From Burkholderiales bacterium (GTDB taxonomy: Bacteria; Pseudomonadota; Gammaproteobacteria; Burkholderiales; Burkholderiaceae_C): DNA of 7,833 nt. The position numbers and the translations under genes are program-made. Numbering within the stretch: position 1 is the stretch's first letter; every line of letters starts with the position of its first letter. Shown piece after piece: positions 1 through 6,131 of the stretch. The notes beneath the pieces are model-generated. The model made no database searches. It worked only from the letters and a program-made list of their open reading frames with translations, and was not told the DNA's origin. The DNA lies in assembly GCA_005786815.1 (NCBI GenBank), contig SYDB01000139.1, forward strand, positions 1 through 7,833, given 5' to 3'.

Positions 1-334
1 GCGGGTCTTTGTAAAAACTATCTGGCACTTCAGCGCCGCGCGCTGCACGCACTAATTCCACATGGTTGATATAGGCGGAGCCATCGGCCCATTGGTAGGC
101 GCGCGTAAGTGGCGCCATGCACATAGCAGGATCAAATGGAAATGCGTGTCTCGCTTTGCCAAAATTGAGCGTCTCGTATAAATCTACGAGCTGCGGCGTG
201 ATAAAACCCCAGTCATCCAACGCTTGTTGCATTTTGTTGGCGATGCCTGTTGCGTAATGTGCAGTGCTTAGATCACGCGAGACGACTACGAGTTGTCCAT
301 CCCGTGATCCGTCTTTGTAGGTGGCAAGTTTCAT
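1..334 (-). CDS. Fumarylacetoacetate hydrolase (FAH) family protein, 5' part only
   Basis: The minus-strand frame starting with ATG at 334 stays open to the window edge (111 codons), so the gene is cut by the window. The product begins MKLATYKDGSRDGQLVVVSR and continues with a stretch containing GKARHAFPFD (about residues 59-68), MAPLTRAYQWADGSAYINHV (about 73-92) and an ending near EVPDSFYKDP. By recall this matches the N-terminal domain of the long bacterial FAH-family hydrolases of Burkholderiales. The family cleaves or hydrates diketo or enol acids in aromatic catabolism, as in fumarylacetoacetate or 2-keto-pentenoate-type substrates. The metal-binding catalytic core lies in the missing C-terminal part, so substrate cannot be assigned. 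The start is supported by a GAGGA ribosome-binding site 9 nt upstream. It is divergent from the DUF3108 gene. Confidence 0.85.
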   Translation of the reverse strand, partial: MKLATYKDGSRDGQLVVVSRDLSTAHYATGIANKMQQALDDWGFITPQLVDLYETLNFGKARHAFPFDPAMCMAPLTRAYQWADGSAYINHVELVRAARGAEVPDSFYKDP

Positions 335-343
335 AGCCGAAAG

Positions 344-348
344 TCCTC
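344..348 (-). promoter_or_regulatory. Ribosome binding site of the FAH-family gene
   Basis: On the minus strand the bases read GAGGA, followed by 9 nt and the ATG at 334. This is the best Shine-Dalgarno match near this start and fixes it over alternatives. Confidence 0.6.
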
Positions 349-353
349 AGGCA

Positions 354-390
354 AAATTACTTATAAATAGATTTATTCACTTGATCATAA
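354..390. promoter_or_regulatory. Possible divergent promoter region with AT-rich palindrome
   Basis: The short gap between the FAH-family and DUF3108 genes is clearly AT-richer than its surroundings. It holds a perfect inverted repeat, ATAAAT-AG-ATTTAT (363-376). A TATAAG hexamer on the minus strand (366 to 361) could serve as a -10 for the FAH-family gene, and TATAAA at 362-367 on the plus strand could serve the DUF3108 gene. I see no good -35 for either. The role is inferred from position and composition alone. Confidence 0.3.
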
Positions 391-401
391 TCGCCCACTT
401 T

Positions 402-1553
402 ATGAACGAACGCGCGGCAATGCAAGCCGCTTTCAAAGCAAACACACTGTCTGGTGTGCAAATGCGCTTGCCTAGTTGGCGCACCACACTTTTTGTTGCG
501 TGCGGGGTTTTGTTGGTGCACATATGGTTGCTTGGTTCTAGCAGTCTTTGGTTGACACCTAGCGCAGAGCAAACTCTTCAGACCAAAGCATTTGTGACGC
601 GAAAAATTCAATTACCACCTGCGCAAAGTGCGGTCGCGCCTTCAAAGCCCAAAAGCGTTGACACCACAAAACCCCAAACCAAAACAGAAGCTGAACCACC
701 CGCCAATGCAACAACCTCTGCCGAGACCAACACTGCGAATGCATTCGATACTTCACAAAACAGTCCTGGAAACGCCAGCATTTCATCGATCAGCAACCAA
801 GACCTAGCTGAGCCTGTCACCTTGCCTCCACCCGTTGCCTCTATTCTTGACAAAGCGCCTCATCCGCGATTTGCAGGTGACAACGTGCCTGCTGGTGAGG
901 CGAGTGTCTTCAAAATTCCTGCGCCTGTTGTACTGAAATACCAAGTTCTTGGCATGTCTAAGCAGATGAACTACTCTGCGTGGGCAGAGTTTTCTTGGCA
1001 GCATGATGGCCAACGCTACGACTCCAAACTAGAAGTAGGTGCGTTTTTATTAGGCTCTCGCAGCCAAACCAGCCAAGGCACATTGGGTGTGGAAGGTTTG
1101 ATGCCCCAGCGATTTGGCGACAAATACCGCTCAGAAGTTGCTTCGCACTTCCAGCGCGACAAAGGCGTGATCAGTTTTAGCACCAACGCGCCTGAAGCGC
1201 CTTTGCTCAAAGGCGCGCAAGACCGCCTAAGTGTGGTGATGCAGATCGCGGCATTGCTATCCGCTGAACCCGAACGTTATCCCGTAGGCACCATGCTCTC
1301 GTTTCAAACGGTGGCAACGCGCGATGCCGAGGTGTGGCTTTTTTTGGTAGAAAAGTCTGAAACCTTGCAATTGCCCTACGGCGAGGTCCCGACCATCAAA
1401 ATCAACCGCAAGCCCCGCAAGGAATTTGACCAGGCCATAGAGCTCTGGTTTGCGCCGTCAATAGACTATTTACCTGTGCGTTTACGGGTCACCAATGCCA
1501 ACGGAGACTTTGTCGACCAACAACTACGTAAGGTTGAAAAACCCAAGTCTTGA
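402..1553 (+). CDS. DUF3108 domain-containing membrane-anchored protein
   Basis: A protein of 383 residues from this start. Residues about 27-50 form one hydrophobic segment (TTLFVACGVLLVHIWLLG and on), so it is likely anchored in the inner membrane with the rest in the periplasm. Residues about 70-147 are a low-complexity linker rich in Pro, Thr, Ala, Ser and Asn. From about residue 180 (YQVLGMSKQMNYSAWAEFSW) to the end lies a beta-rich domain typical of DUF3108, including the QRFGDKYR and LWFAPSIDYLPVRLR stretches. The family has no firmly established function; an envelope or lipid-related role is only a guess. The frame is open from ATG 321, but that start overlaps the divergent FAH-family gene and codons 321-401 look non-coding. 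ATG 402 begins coding-like sequence without a good ribosome-binding site. ATG 462 (MRLPSW), just before the membrane segment, has a weak GGTG site 5 nt upstream and is a serious alternative. Confidence 0.8.
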   Translation: MNERAAMQAAFKANTLSGVQMRLPSWRTTLFVACGVLLVHIWLLGSSSLWLTPSAEQTLQTKAFVTRKIQLPPAQSAVAPSKPKSVDTTKPQTKTEAEPPANATTSAETNTANAFDTSQNSPGNASISSISNQDLAEPVTLPPPVASILDKAPHPRFAGDNVPAGEASVFKIPAPVVLKYQVLGMSKQMNYSAWAEFSWQHDGQRYDSKLEVGAFLLGSRSQTSQGTLGVEGLMPQRFGDKYRSEVASHFQRDKGVISFSTNAPEAPLLKGAQDRLSVVMQIAALLSAEPERYPVGTMLSFQTVATRDAEVWLFLVEKSETLQLPYGEVPTIKINRKPRKEFDQAIELWFAPSIDYLPVRLRVTNANGDFVDQQLRKVEKPKS

Positions 1554-1562
1554 AATTTGGCG

Positions 1563-1590
1563 TTTGAATCCGATATCCTAGTGGTACATA
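1563..1590 (+). promoter_or_regulatory. Possible promoter of the DUF3567 gene
   Basis: In the 63-bp gap before the DUF3567 gene there is TTTGAA (1563-1568) and TACATA (1585-1590) with a 16-bp spacer. This would start a transcript near 1597, giving a leader of about 20 nt. Both hexamers are imperfect and the call is tentative. Confidence 0.3.
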
Positions 1591-1616
1591 CATGATTTAC
1601 AGAAAGCCGCGACACC

Positions 1617-1898
1617 ATGGACATGCTCTATAACTCTGAGACTTTCTCCGTTATGCATTTACAAGTGCAAGAAACAGAGTTTCTGCCCTCCCGTCCCGAC
1701 GTGCCCGTTCTTACCCGCCACGGGTTCGAGATCGTCGACAAGCGTTCTGGCAAAGAGCTATTTCTTGAAGGCTCGTGGGCCGAGCAGTTCCAAGCGCATT
1801 TGCGCGCTTGGCAAGAGAACTCGCCCACCCAAGAAGAAGTCGAAGACACCTTAGCCGGCTACGCAGAGTTGGCACAAAACCCAGTGGTGGTGCACTAA
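1617..1898 (+). CDS. DUF3567 domain-containing small protein
   Basis: A 93-residue soluble, acidic protein beginning MDMLYNSETFSVMHLQV. The N-terminal MxMLYNS, the central HGFEIVDKRSGKELFLEGSWAEQF (about residues 35-58) and the ending LAQNPVVVH match the betaproteobacterial DUF3567 family by recall, and the length is the usual one. No membrane segment or catalytic motif is visible and the function is unknown. ATG 1617 is chosen because family members start at this MxMLYNS; the ribosome-binding site is weak (GAAAG about 12 nt upstream). The gene stands 63 bp after the DUF3108 gene and its TAA stop overlaps the stop of the convergent abrB-type gene by 4 bp. A downstream TTTTT at 1900-1904 may help end transcription. 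Confidence 0.85.
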   Translation: MDMLYNSETFSVMHLQVQETEFLPSRPDVPVLTRHGFEIVDKRSGKELFLEGSWAEQFQAHLRAWQENSPTQEEVEDTLAGYAELAQNPVVVH

Positions 1899-1904
1899 GT
1901 TTTT
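1867..1904 (+). terminator. Weak terminator-like hairpin at the DUF3567 stop
   Basis: GCAC (1872-1875) can pair with GTGC (1890-1893) across a 14-nt loop, with a few further pairs if one base bulges, and TTTTT follows at 1900-1904. The stem is short, so this is a weak candidate; it sits in the last codons of the DUF3567 gene because the opposing gene leaves no intergenic room. Confidence 0.25.
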
Positions 1905-2962
1905 CTGATGTACAGCCAGTAATAGATAGGCTGCACCAATAACAAAATAGCCACCAATCGGCATACCTGAAACGCGCTGACCACAGCCACCCCTAGGTGT
2001 AACACCTTGGCGGTGATTGCCATTTCAGCAATTCCGCCTGGGGATGTGCTCAAAATCATGGTCGGCAATGGCAAGCCGGTAAGCCACACCAAGCCCTCTG
2101 CAAAACCGGCGCACACCACAATCATCACCACTGTTGCCAAAGCCACGCTGGCTAACCAACGCGGCGCGGTGTGCATAAAAGACGCTGTGAAGCGCACACC
2201 CAAGCTCACGCCAATCACCATCTGCGCAGTGTTGGACAACCATGACGGAATGCCTGAGAGCGCGATCTCGTTCATCGTCAACACGGTCGCCACCAAAAAA
2301 GGGCCTAAAAACCATGGGTTGGGGCGCTTCATCAACTTCATCACGCCCGCACCTGCGCCTGTACACAAGGCCAAGAGCACCAAACCCTGCCAATCGATTT
2401 GACGCGCAAAGGTTGGCGCTACATCCAACCCATGCCAGCCACTGAACTGCATCACAAAGGGCAAGACCACGGTGACGATTAACACGCGCAAACTGTGGGC
2501 GGAAGCTACTAAATCAGTTCTGGCCATCGCGCGTTCGGCTAGCAAGGTCATTTCAGATGCGCCACCGATAGGACCGGCAAAGTAAGTGGTCGCACGGTCT
2601 AGGCCTTCCATGCGCGGTGCATGTACCCAATGCAACCAGCGTCCAAAGGCAAGTCCAAGTAACAGCGCCCACACAATGCCCAAACCAATGGCCCACCACA
2701 AACTCACCAACAAAGCGGTGACCTGGGGTGTGAAATAAAGACCCAAAGCAGTTCCGATCACCCATTGGCCTGTATCACGAAAAGGGTTCCAACTGAGCGT
2801 GGGCGCACCACGTATCGAAGCAAACGATGTGGCTAGTAGCGGCCCAATCATCCACGGCAAGGGCGTATGCAATGCCATACAGATTTGCGCTGCGACCCAG
2901 GCCAACAGCAAAGTACCAGCAACGCGAATCGAAAACCCAGCAGCAGGGCGCATAGAAATCAT
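1895..2962 (-). CDS. AbrB family membrane protein (duplicated AbrB/COG3180 domain)
   Basis: A 355-residue, very hydrophobic protein with about ten membrane segments. It is a clear internal duplication: LPWMIGPLLAT (35-45) matches NPWFLGPFLVAT (215-226), WVIGTALGLYFTPQ (67-80) matches MVIGVSLGVRFTAS (248-261), and GPIGGASEMTLLAE (130-143) matches SPGGIAEMAITAK (307-319). This two-repeat architecture and the paired GG-x-x-EM motifs are typical of the AbrB family (COG3180), named after E. coli AbrB, reported as a regulator of aidB expression and sometimes mislabelled ammonia monooxygenase. It should not be confused with the DNA-binding AbrB of Bacillus. A transport role is likely from the topology but the substrate is unknown. 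ATG 2962 has no clear ribosome-binding site; ATG 2953 is an alternative three codons in. It is divergent from purU (64-bp gap) and converges on the DUF3567 gene with a 4-bp overlap. Confidence 0.9.
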   Translation of the reverse strand: MISMRPAAGFSIRVAGTLLLAWVAAQICMALHTPLPWMIGPLLATSFASIRGAPTLSWNPFRDTGQWVIGTALGLYFTPQVTALLVSLWWAIGLGIVWALLLGLAFGRWLHWVHAPRMEGLDRATTYFAGPIGGASEMTLLAERAMARTDLVASAHSLRVLIVTVVLPFVMQFSGWHGLDVAPTFARQIDWQGLVLLALCTGAGAGVMKLMKRPNPWFLGPFLVATVLTMNEIALSGIPSWLSNTAQMVIGVSLGVRFTASFMHTAPRWLASVALATVVMIVVCAGFAEGLVWLTGLPLPTMILSTSPGGIAEMAITAKVLHLGVAVVSAFQVCRLVAILLLVQPIYYWLYIRKT

Positions 2963-3014
2963 GGAGGGGTATTTTGCCTATTCCCTACCCATCAGCGTGT
3001 CGCGCGTGCGTATC

Positions 3015-3020
3015 TACAAT
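3015..3020 (+). promoter_or_regulatory. Candidate -10 element of purU, suggesting a leaderless transcript
   Basis: TACAAT, a 5/6 match to the sigma-70 -10 box, ends 6 nt before the purU ATG (3027). With usual spacing transcription would begin at or next to the ATG. No convincing -35 is visible 16-18 bp upstream (TCAGCG at 2992-2997), and there is no ribosome-binding site before the ATG. Confidence 0.4.
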
Positions 3021-3026
3021 CGCTGA

Positions 3027-3872
3027 ATGATTGCTTACATCCTGAATTTGTCATGCCCAGACCGCACGGGGATCGTGCATGCTGTCTCGGGTTTTTTGCT
3101 CGAGCGCCAAGGCAACATCGAAGAAGCCGCGCAATACAACGATCCTGATACCGGTTTGTTTTTTATGCGGGTGCGTTTTGCCTGCGCTGCTGTATCGCAA
3201 GATGACTTGCGCCCGCAGTTACTGGGTTTGGCCAAAACGCTCAGCATGCAATGGACTTTGCACGATGCGTCGCAACCCATGCGTACGGTCTTAATGGTCA
3301 GCAAAGAAGGTCATTGCTTGAACGATTTGCTGTTTCGCTGGAAGAGTGGCCTGTTGCCGCTTGATATCCGCGCCATCATCAGCAACCATCGTGAGTTTTA
3401 CCAACTCGCGGCCAGTTACAACGTTCCGTTTCACCATATTCCTGTAACCGTAGCAACCAAAGCGCAAGGTGAAGCCAAGCAGTTCGAGATCATTGAATCA
3501 GAAGGTGCAGAGCTGGTGGTATTGGCGCGCTATATGCAAATCTTGAGTGACGACATGTGCAAAAAACTCGCAGGCCGTGCAATTAATATCCACCACAGCT
3601 TTTTGCCAAGTTTTAAAGGTGCCAAACCTTACTACCAAGCGCATGACCGTGGTGTCAAGTTGATCGGCGCTACTGCCCACTATGTCACTGCTGACTTAGA
3701 CGAGGGTCCGATCATTGAGCAAGACGTTGCCCGCGTCGACCACACCAAAACTGTGGAAGACCTCACCACCCAAGGCCGCGACACCGAAAGCCAAGTGCTA
3801 GCGCGTGCTGTTAAATGGCATAGTGAACACCGCGTACTCTTGAACGGCCACAAAACCGTCATCTTCAAATAA
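3027..3872 (+). CDS. purU: Formyltetrahydrofolate deformylase
   Basis: Hydrolyses 10-formyltetrahydrofolate to formate and tetrahydrofolate in the cytoplasm, balancing the folate one-carbon pool; in E. coli the formate can feed the formate-dependent purine step. The 281-residue length is normal. Residues 1 to about 80 form the regulatory ACT domain (LSCPDRTGIVHAVSGFL at 8-24), which in E. coli PurU mediates activation by methionine and inhibition by glycine. Residues from about 85 form the formyltransferase fold with ISNHREFY (118-125). The catalytic set shared with PurN is intact: Asn187 and His189 in AINIHHSFLPSF (185-196) and Asp225 in DLDEGPII (223-230). The start is fixed by the ACT domain beginning right after the Met. 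It is divergent from the abrB-type gene and 17 bp upstream of the glcD-type gene, so the two are probably cotranscribed. Confidence 0.96.
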   Translation: MIAYILNLSCPDRTGIVHAVSGFLLERQGNIEEAAQYNDPDTGLFFMRVRFACAAVSQDDLRPQLLGLAKTLSMQWTLHDASQPMRTVLMVSKEGHCLNDLLFRWKSGLLPLDIRAIISNHREFYQLAASYNVPFHHIPVTVATKAQGEAKQFEIIESEGAELVVLARYMQILSDDMCKKLAGRAINIHHSFLPSFKGAKPYYQAHDRGVKLIGATAHYVTADLDEGPIIEQDVARVDHTKTVEDLTTQGRDTESQVLARAVKWHSEHRVLLNGHKTVIFK

Positions 3873-3889
3873 CCATTGAGACCTTTTCC

Positions 3890-5392
3890 ATGAATGCACC
3901 TATTTCATCCGCACACCTAGAGTCAATGACACATGCCGAACGGCAGTCTCAAGTGGTAGCTGCGCTTTTGCGTGTCTTGCCTGCCCATGCGGTGCTCTAC
4001 ACCACCGAAGATACAGTTCCCTATGAATGTGATGGCCTCACAGCCTATCGGGCGCGACCTTTGTGCGTGGTTTTGCCAGAAACCTACAGCGAAGTGCAAG
4101 CCGTATTAAAAACTTGCCATGCCATCGACGCGCCCGTTGTAGCGCGTGGTGCGGGCACAGGGTTGTCTGGCGGCGCAATGCCGCATGCCCAAGGTGTAAC
4201 TCTCTCTTTAGCCAAGTTCAACAAGATATTGAACATCGACCCTATTGCGCGCACTGCCACCGTGCAATGTGGCGTGCGTAATTTAGCGATCAGCGAAGCC
4301 GTTGCGCATTTGGGTTTGTATTACGCGCCAGATCCTTCTAGCCAAATTGCTTGCACCATCGGCGGCAATGTTGCGGAAAACTCTGGTGGTGTGCATTGCC
4401 TGAAATACGGATTAACGTTGCACAACCTGATGAAGATCAAAGGATTCACTATCGAAGGCGAAGCCATTGAGTTTGGTAGCGATGCACTCGATACGCCCGG
4501 ATTAGATTTATTACCGCTGGTAGTTGGCAGCGAAGGCATGTTGGCCGTGACGACCGAAGTGACGGTCAAGTTGGTGCCCAAGCCCCAATTGGCGCGTTGC
4601 ATCATGGCAAGCTTTGACGATATGCGCAAAGCAGGTGATGCGGTGGCGTCGGTCATTGCGGCGGGCATTATTCCTGCGGGCTTGGAAATGATGGACAAAC
4701 CTATGACTGCGGCCGTAGAAGGTTTTGTGCACGCAGGCTACGACCTCAACGCCGAAGCGATTTTGCTGTGCGAGAGTGACGGCACACCAGAAGAGGTAGA
4801 AGAAGAAATTGGCCGTATGAGCGAGGTGTTGCGTCAATGCGGCGCAACTGCGATTGCAGTGAGCCAAAACGAAGCCGAACGTTTACGTTTTTGGAGTGGG
4901 CGCAAAAACGCATTTCCTGCTTCAGGTCGTATAAGCCCCGACTACATGTGCATGGACAGCACCATTCCTCGCAAGCGTTTGGCTGACATTTTGTTAGCCA
5001 TTGCCGAGATGGAAAAGAAATACCAATTGCGTTGTGCCAATGTGTTTCACGCGGGTGATGGCAATTTGCATCCTTTGATTTTGTTTGATGCAAATGACCC
5101 AGATCAACTGCACCGCTGCGAATTGTTTGGCGCAGAAATCTTAGAAACCAGTGTGGCCATGGGTGGCACCGTCACGGGCGAGCATGGCGTAGGCATTGAA
5201 AAACTCAACAGCATGTGCGTGCAGTTCAGCGCTGAAGAAAACGAACAAATGTTTGCCGTTAAACGCGCTTTCGATGCAAAGGGCTTATTAAACCCTGGCA
5301 AAGTAATTCCCACATTGAACCGTTGTGCTGAATACGGAAAGATGCTTGTCCGTGCAGGGCAAATCAAGCATCCTGATTTGCCTAGGTTTTAA
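3890..5392 (+). CDS. glcD: FAD-linked oxidase, GlcD family (glycolate oxidase/D-lactate dehydrogenase type)
   Basis: A 500-residue flavoprotein, about the length of E. coli GlcD. The PCMH-type FAD-binding domain shows VVARGAGTGLSGGAM (83-97) and PDPSSQIACTIGGNVAENSG (147-166), which bind the FAD pyrophosphate. The C-terminal FAD-oxidase domain shows NVFHAGDGNLHP (384-395), with the metal and substrate histidines, GEHGVG (430-435) and NPGKV (468-472). The family oxidises 2-hydroxy acids such as glycolate or D-lactate and passes electrons to the respiratory chain, often through GlcE and GlcF partners. No glcE or glcF is next to it here, so it may act alone, with partners elsewhere, or on another hydroxy acid such as D-lactate or D-2-hydroxyglutarate. 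It follows purU by 17 bp with a weak GAGA site upstream. Its stop overlaps the convergent yggS by 4 bp and its last codons form a terminator-like hairpin. Confidence 0.9.
   Translation: MNAPISSAHLESMTHAERQSQVVAALLRVLPAHAVLYTTEDTVPYECDGLTAYRARPLCVVLPETYSEVQAVLKTCHAIDAPVVARGAGTGLSGGAMPHAQGVTLSLAKFNKILNIDPIARTATVQCGVRNLAISEAVAHLGLYYAPDPSSQIACTIGGNVAENSGGVHCLKYGLTLHNLMKIKGFTIEGEAIEFGSDALDTPGLDLLPLVVGSEGMLAVTTEVTVKLVPKPQLARCIMASFDDMRKAGDAVASVIAAGIIPAGLEMMDKPMTAAVEGFVHAGYDLNAEAILLCESDGTPEEVEEEIGRMSEVLRQCGATAIAVSQNEAERLRFWSGRKNAFPASGRISPDYMCMDSTIPRKRLADILLAIAEMEKKYQLRCANVFHAGDGNLHPLILFDANDPDQLHRCELFGAEILETSVAMGGTVTGEHGVGIEKLNSMCVQFSAEENEQMFAVKRAFDAKGLLNPGKVIPTLNRCAEYGKMLVRAGQIKHPDLPRF
5357..5390 (+). 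terminator. Intragenic Rho-independent terminator candidate at the end of glcD
   Basis: GGCAAATCA (5358-5366) and TGATTTGCC (5374-5382) are perfect reverse complements around a 7-nt loop, with an extra G:U pair at 5357/5383. TTTT follows at 5387-5390, overlapping the TTT TAA end of glcD. The stem lies wholly inside glcD codons. On the minus strand the same stem begins 6 nt past the yggS stop but is not followed by a T-tract, so there it may mark or protect the 3' end more than terminate. Confidence 0.6.
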
Positions 5393-6102
5393 ACTGGGTA
5401 CTGTCTTTCGCCAAAAATAGCCGTGCCCACACGCACCATCGTGCTACCCGCATGAATGGCAGCTTCCAAATCAGAAGTCATGCCCATGGATAGCGTGTCG
5501 AAGTGGGGTAGATTTAATTCGTCACGCACGTCATTAAACAATGCGCGCGCTTTGGTATGAAGCGCTACTTGCGCTTCAAAGCCTTTTAAGGGATCTGGAA
5601 TAGTCATTAGCCCGCGCAATGCGAGCCGCGGCAATTGCGTTACTAGCTTCGAAAGCTCCAATACCTCTTCTGGCGCAACGCCCGACTTGGTTGCCGCACC
5701 ATCGATATTGACTTGTAAGCAAATATTCAAAGGCGGCAAGTGATCTGGACGTTGGTCATTTAAACGTTGCGCAATCTTGAGACGGTCAACTGTGTGCGCC
5801 CAACTGAAGAACTCAGTAACGTATTTGGTTTTGTTACTTTGAATAGGGCCTATGCAATGCCAAATCAAAGGTGTTTCTGGATTGGCACTGCTTTGTAAAA
5901 TAGTGATTTTGTCTACACCTTCTTGGATGTAGTTCTCTCCAAAATCTTGTTGCCCGCATGCCGCAACCTCCTGCACAGCGTCTGCGCCAAATGTTTTGGA
6001 TACAGCGAGCAAGGTGACCTCCGCAGGGTTGCGTCCGCAGGCTGCGCATGCAGCAGCAATGCGCGATTGCACGGCTTGAAGGTTGTCTTGCAATGTAGTC
6101 AT
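5389..6102 (-). CDS. yggS: YggS family PLP-binding protein (PLP homeostasis protein)
   Basis: A 237-residue protein from this start, the usual length. It is a fold-type III alanine-racemase-like barrel that binds pyridoxal 5'-phosphate but is not known as an enzyme; the family (YggS/PROSC/PLPBP) keeps the cellular PLP and amino-acid balance. The PLP lysine is Lys36 in LLAVSKTFGA (31-40), the same number as in E. coli YggS. Other signatures are FGENYIQEG (54-62), WHCIGPIQSNK (81-91), MGMTSDLEAAI (206-216) and the phosphate-binding region VRVGTAIFGER (223-233). The frame extends upstream to ATG 6210, but that would overlap the divergent pilT-like gene by 79 bp. ATG 6102 (MTTLQDN) fits the family; ATG 6111, three codons earlier, is also possible. 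Neither has a strong ribosome-binding site. The yggS/pilT divergent pair also occurs in Pseudomonas aeruginosa. Confidence 0.93.
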   Translation of the reverse strand: MTTLQDNLQAVQSRIAAACAACGRNPAEVTLLAVSKTFGADAVQEVAACGQQDFGENYIQEGVDKITILQSSANPETPLIWHCIGPIQSNKTKYVTEFFSWAHTVDRLKIAQRLNDQRPDHLPPLNICLQVNIDGAATKSGVAPEEVLELSKLVTQLPRLALRGLMTIPDPLKGFEAQVALHTKARALFNDVRDELNLPHFDTLSMGMTSDLEAAIHAGSTMVRVGTAIFGERQYPV

Positions 6103-6120
6103 AACAGGCATGACTTTAAC

Positions 6121-6126
6121 AAGGAG
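6121..6126 (+). promoter_or_regulatory. Ribosome binding site of the PilT-like gene
   Basis: AAGGAG lies 5 nt before ATG 6132, the strongest Shine-Dalgarno match in the window. It fixes the start of the PilT-like gene and lies in the 20-29 bp gap separating it from yggS. Confidence 0.75.
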
Positions 6127-6131
6127 TCCTA

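Noticed and set aside
321..401. Upstream extension of the DUF3108 frame to ATG 321
   Set aside because: It would overlap the start of the divergent FAH-family gene and cross the AT-rich gap; its codons (ATA AAT AGA and so on) do not look coding.
1339..1345. Run of seven T bases in the DUF3108 gene as a programmed frameshift site
   Set aside because: The zero frame continues through conserved DUF3108 sequence to a normal stop, and there is no stimulating structure or useful alternative frame.
2007..2402. A 131-codon plus-strand open frame opposite the abrB-type gene
   Set aside because: It lies wholly antisense to a clear membrane protein with duplicated motifs, and its translation resembles no family I know.
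2967..2990. GGGTA/TACCC inverted repeat in the abrB-purU gap
   Set aside because: A five-pair stem with a 14-nt loop is too weak to call an operator or riboswitch.
3844..3859. Small inverted repeat ACGG/CCGT at the end of purU
   Set aside because: Only four pairs and no T-tract; it lies just before glcD, where read-through is expected.
4321..5093. Several minus-strand open frames of 115-125 codons opposite glcD
   Set aside because: They are shadows of a conserved flavoprotein gene on the plus strand with no ribosome-binding sites or recognisable domains.
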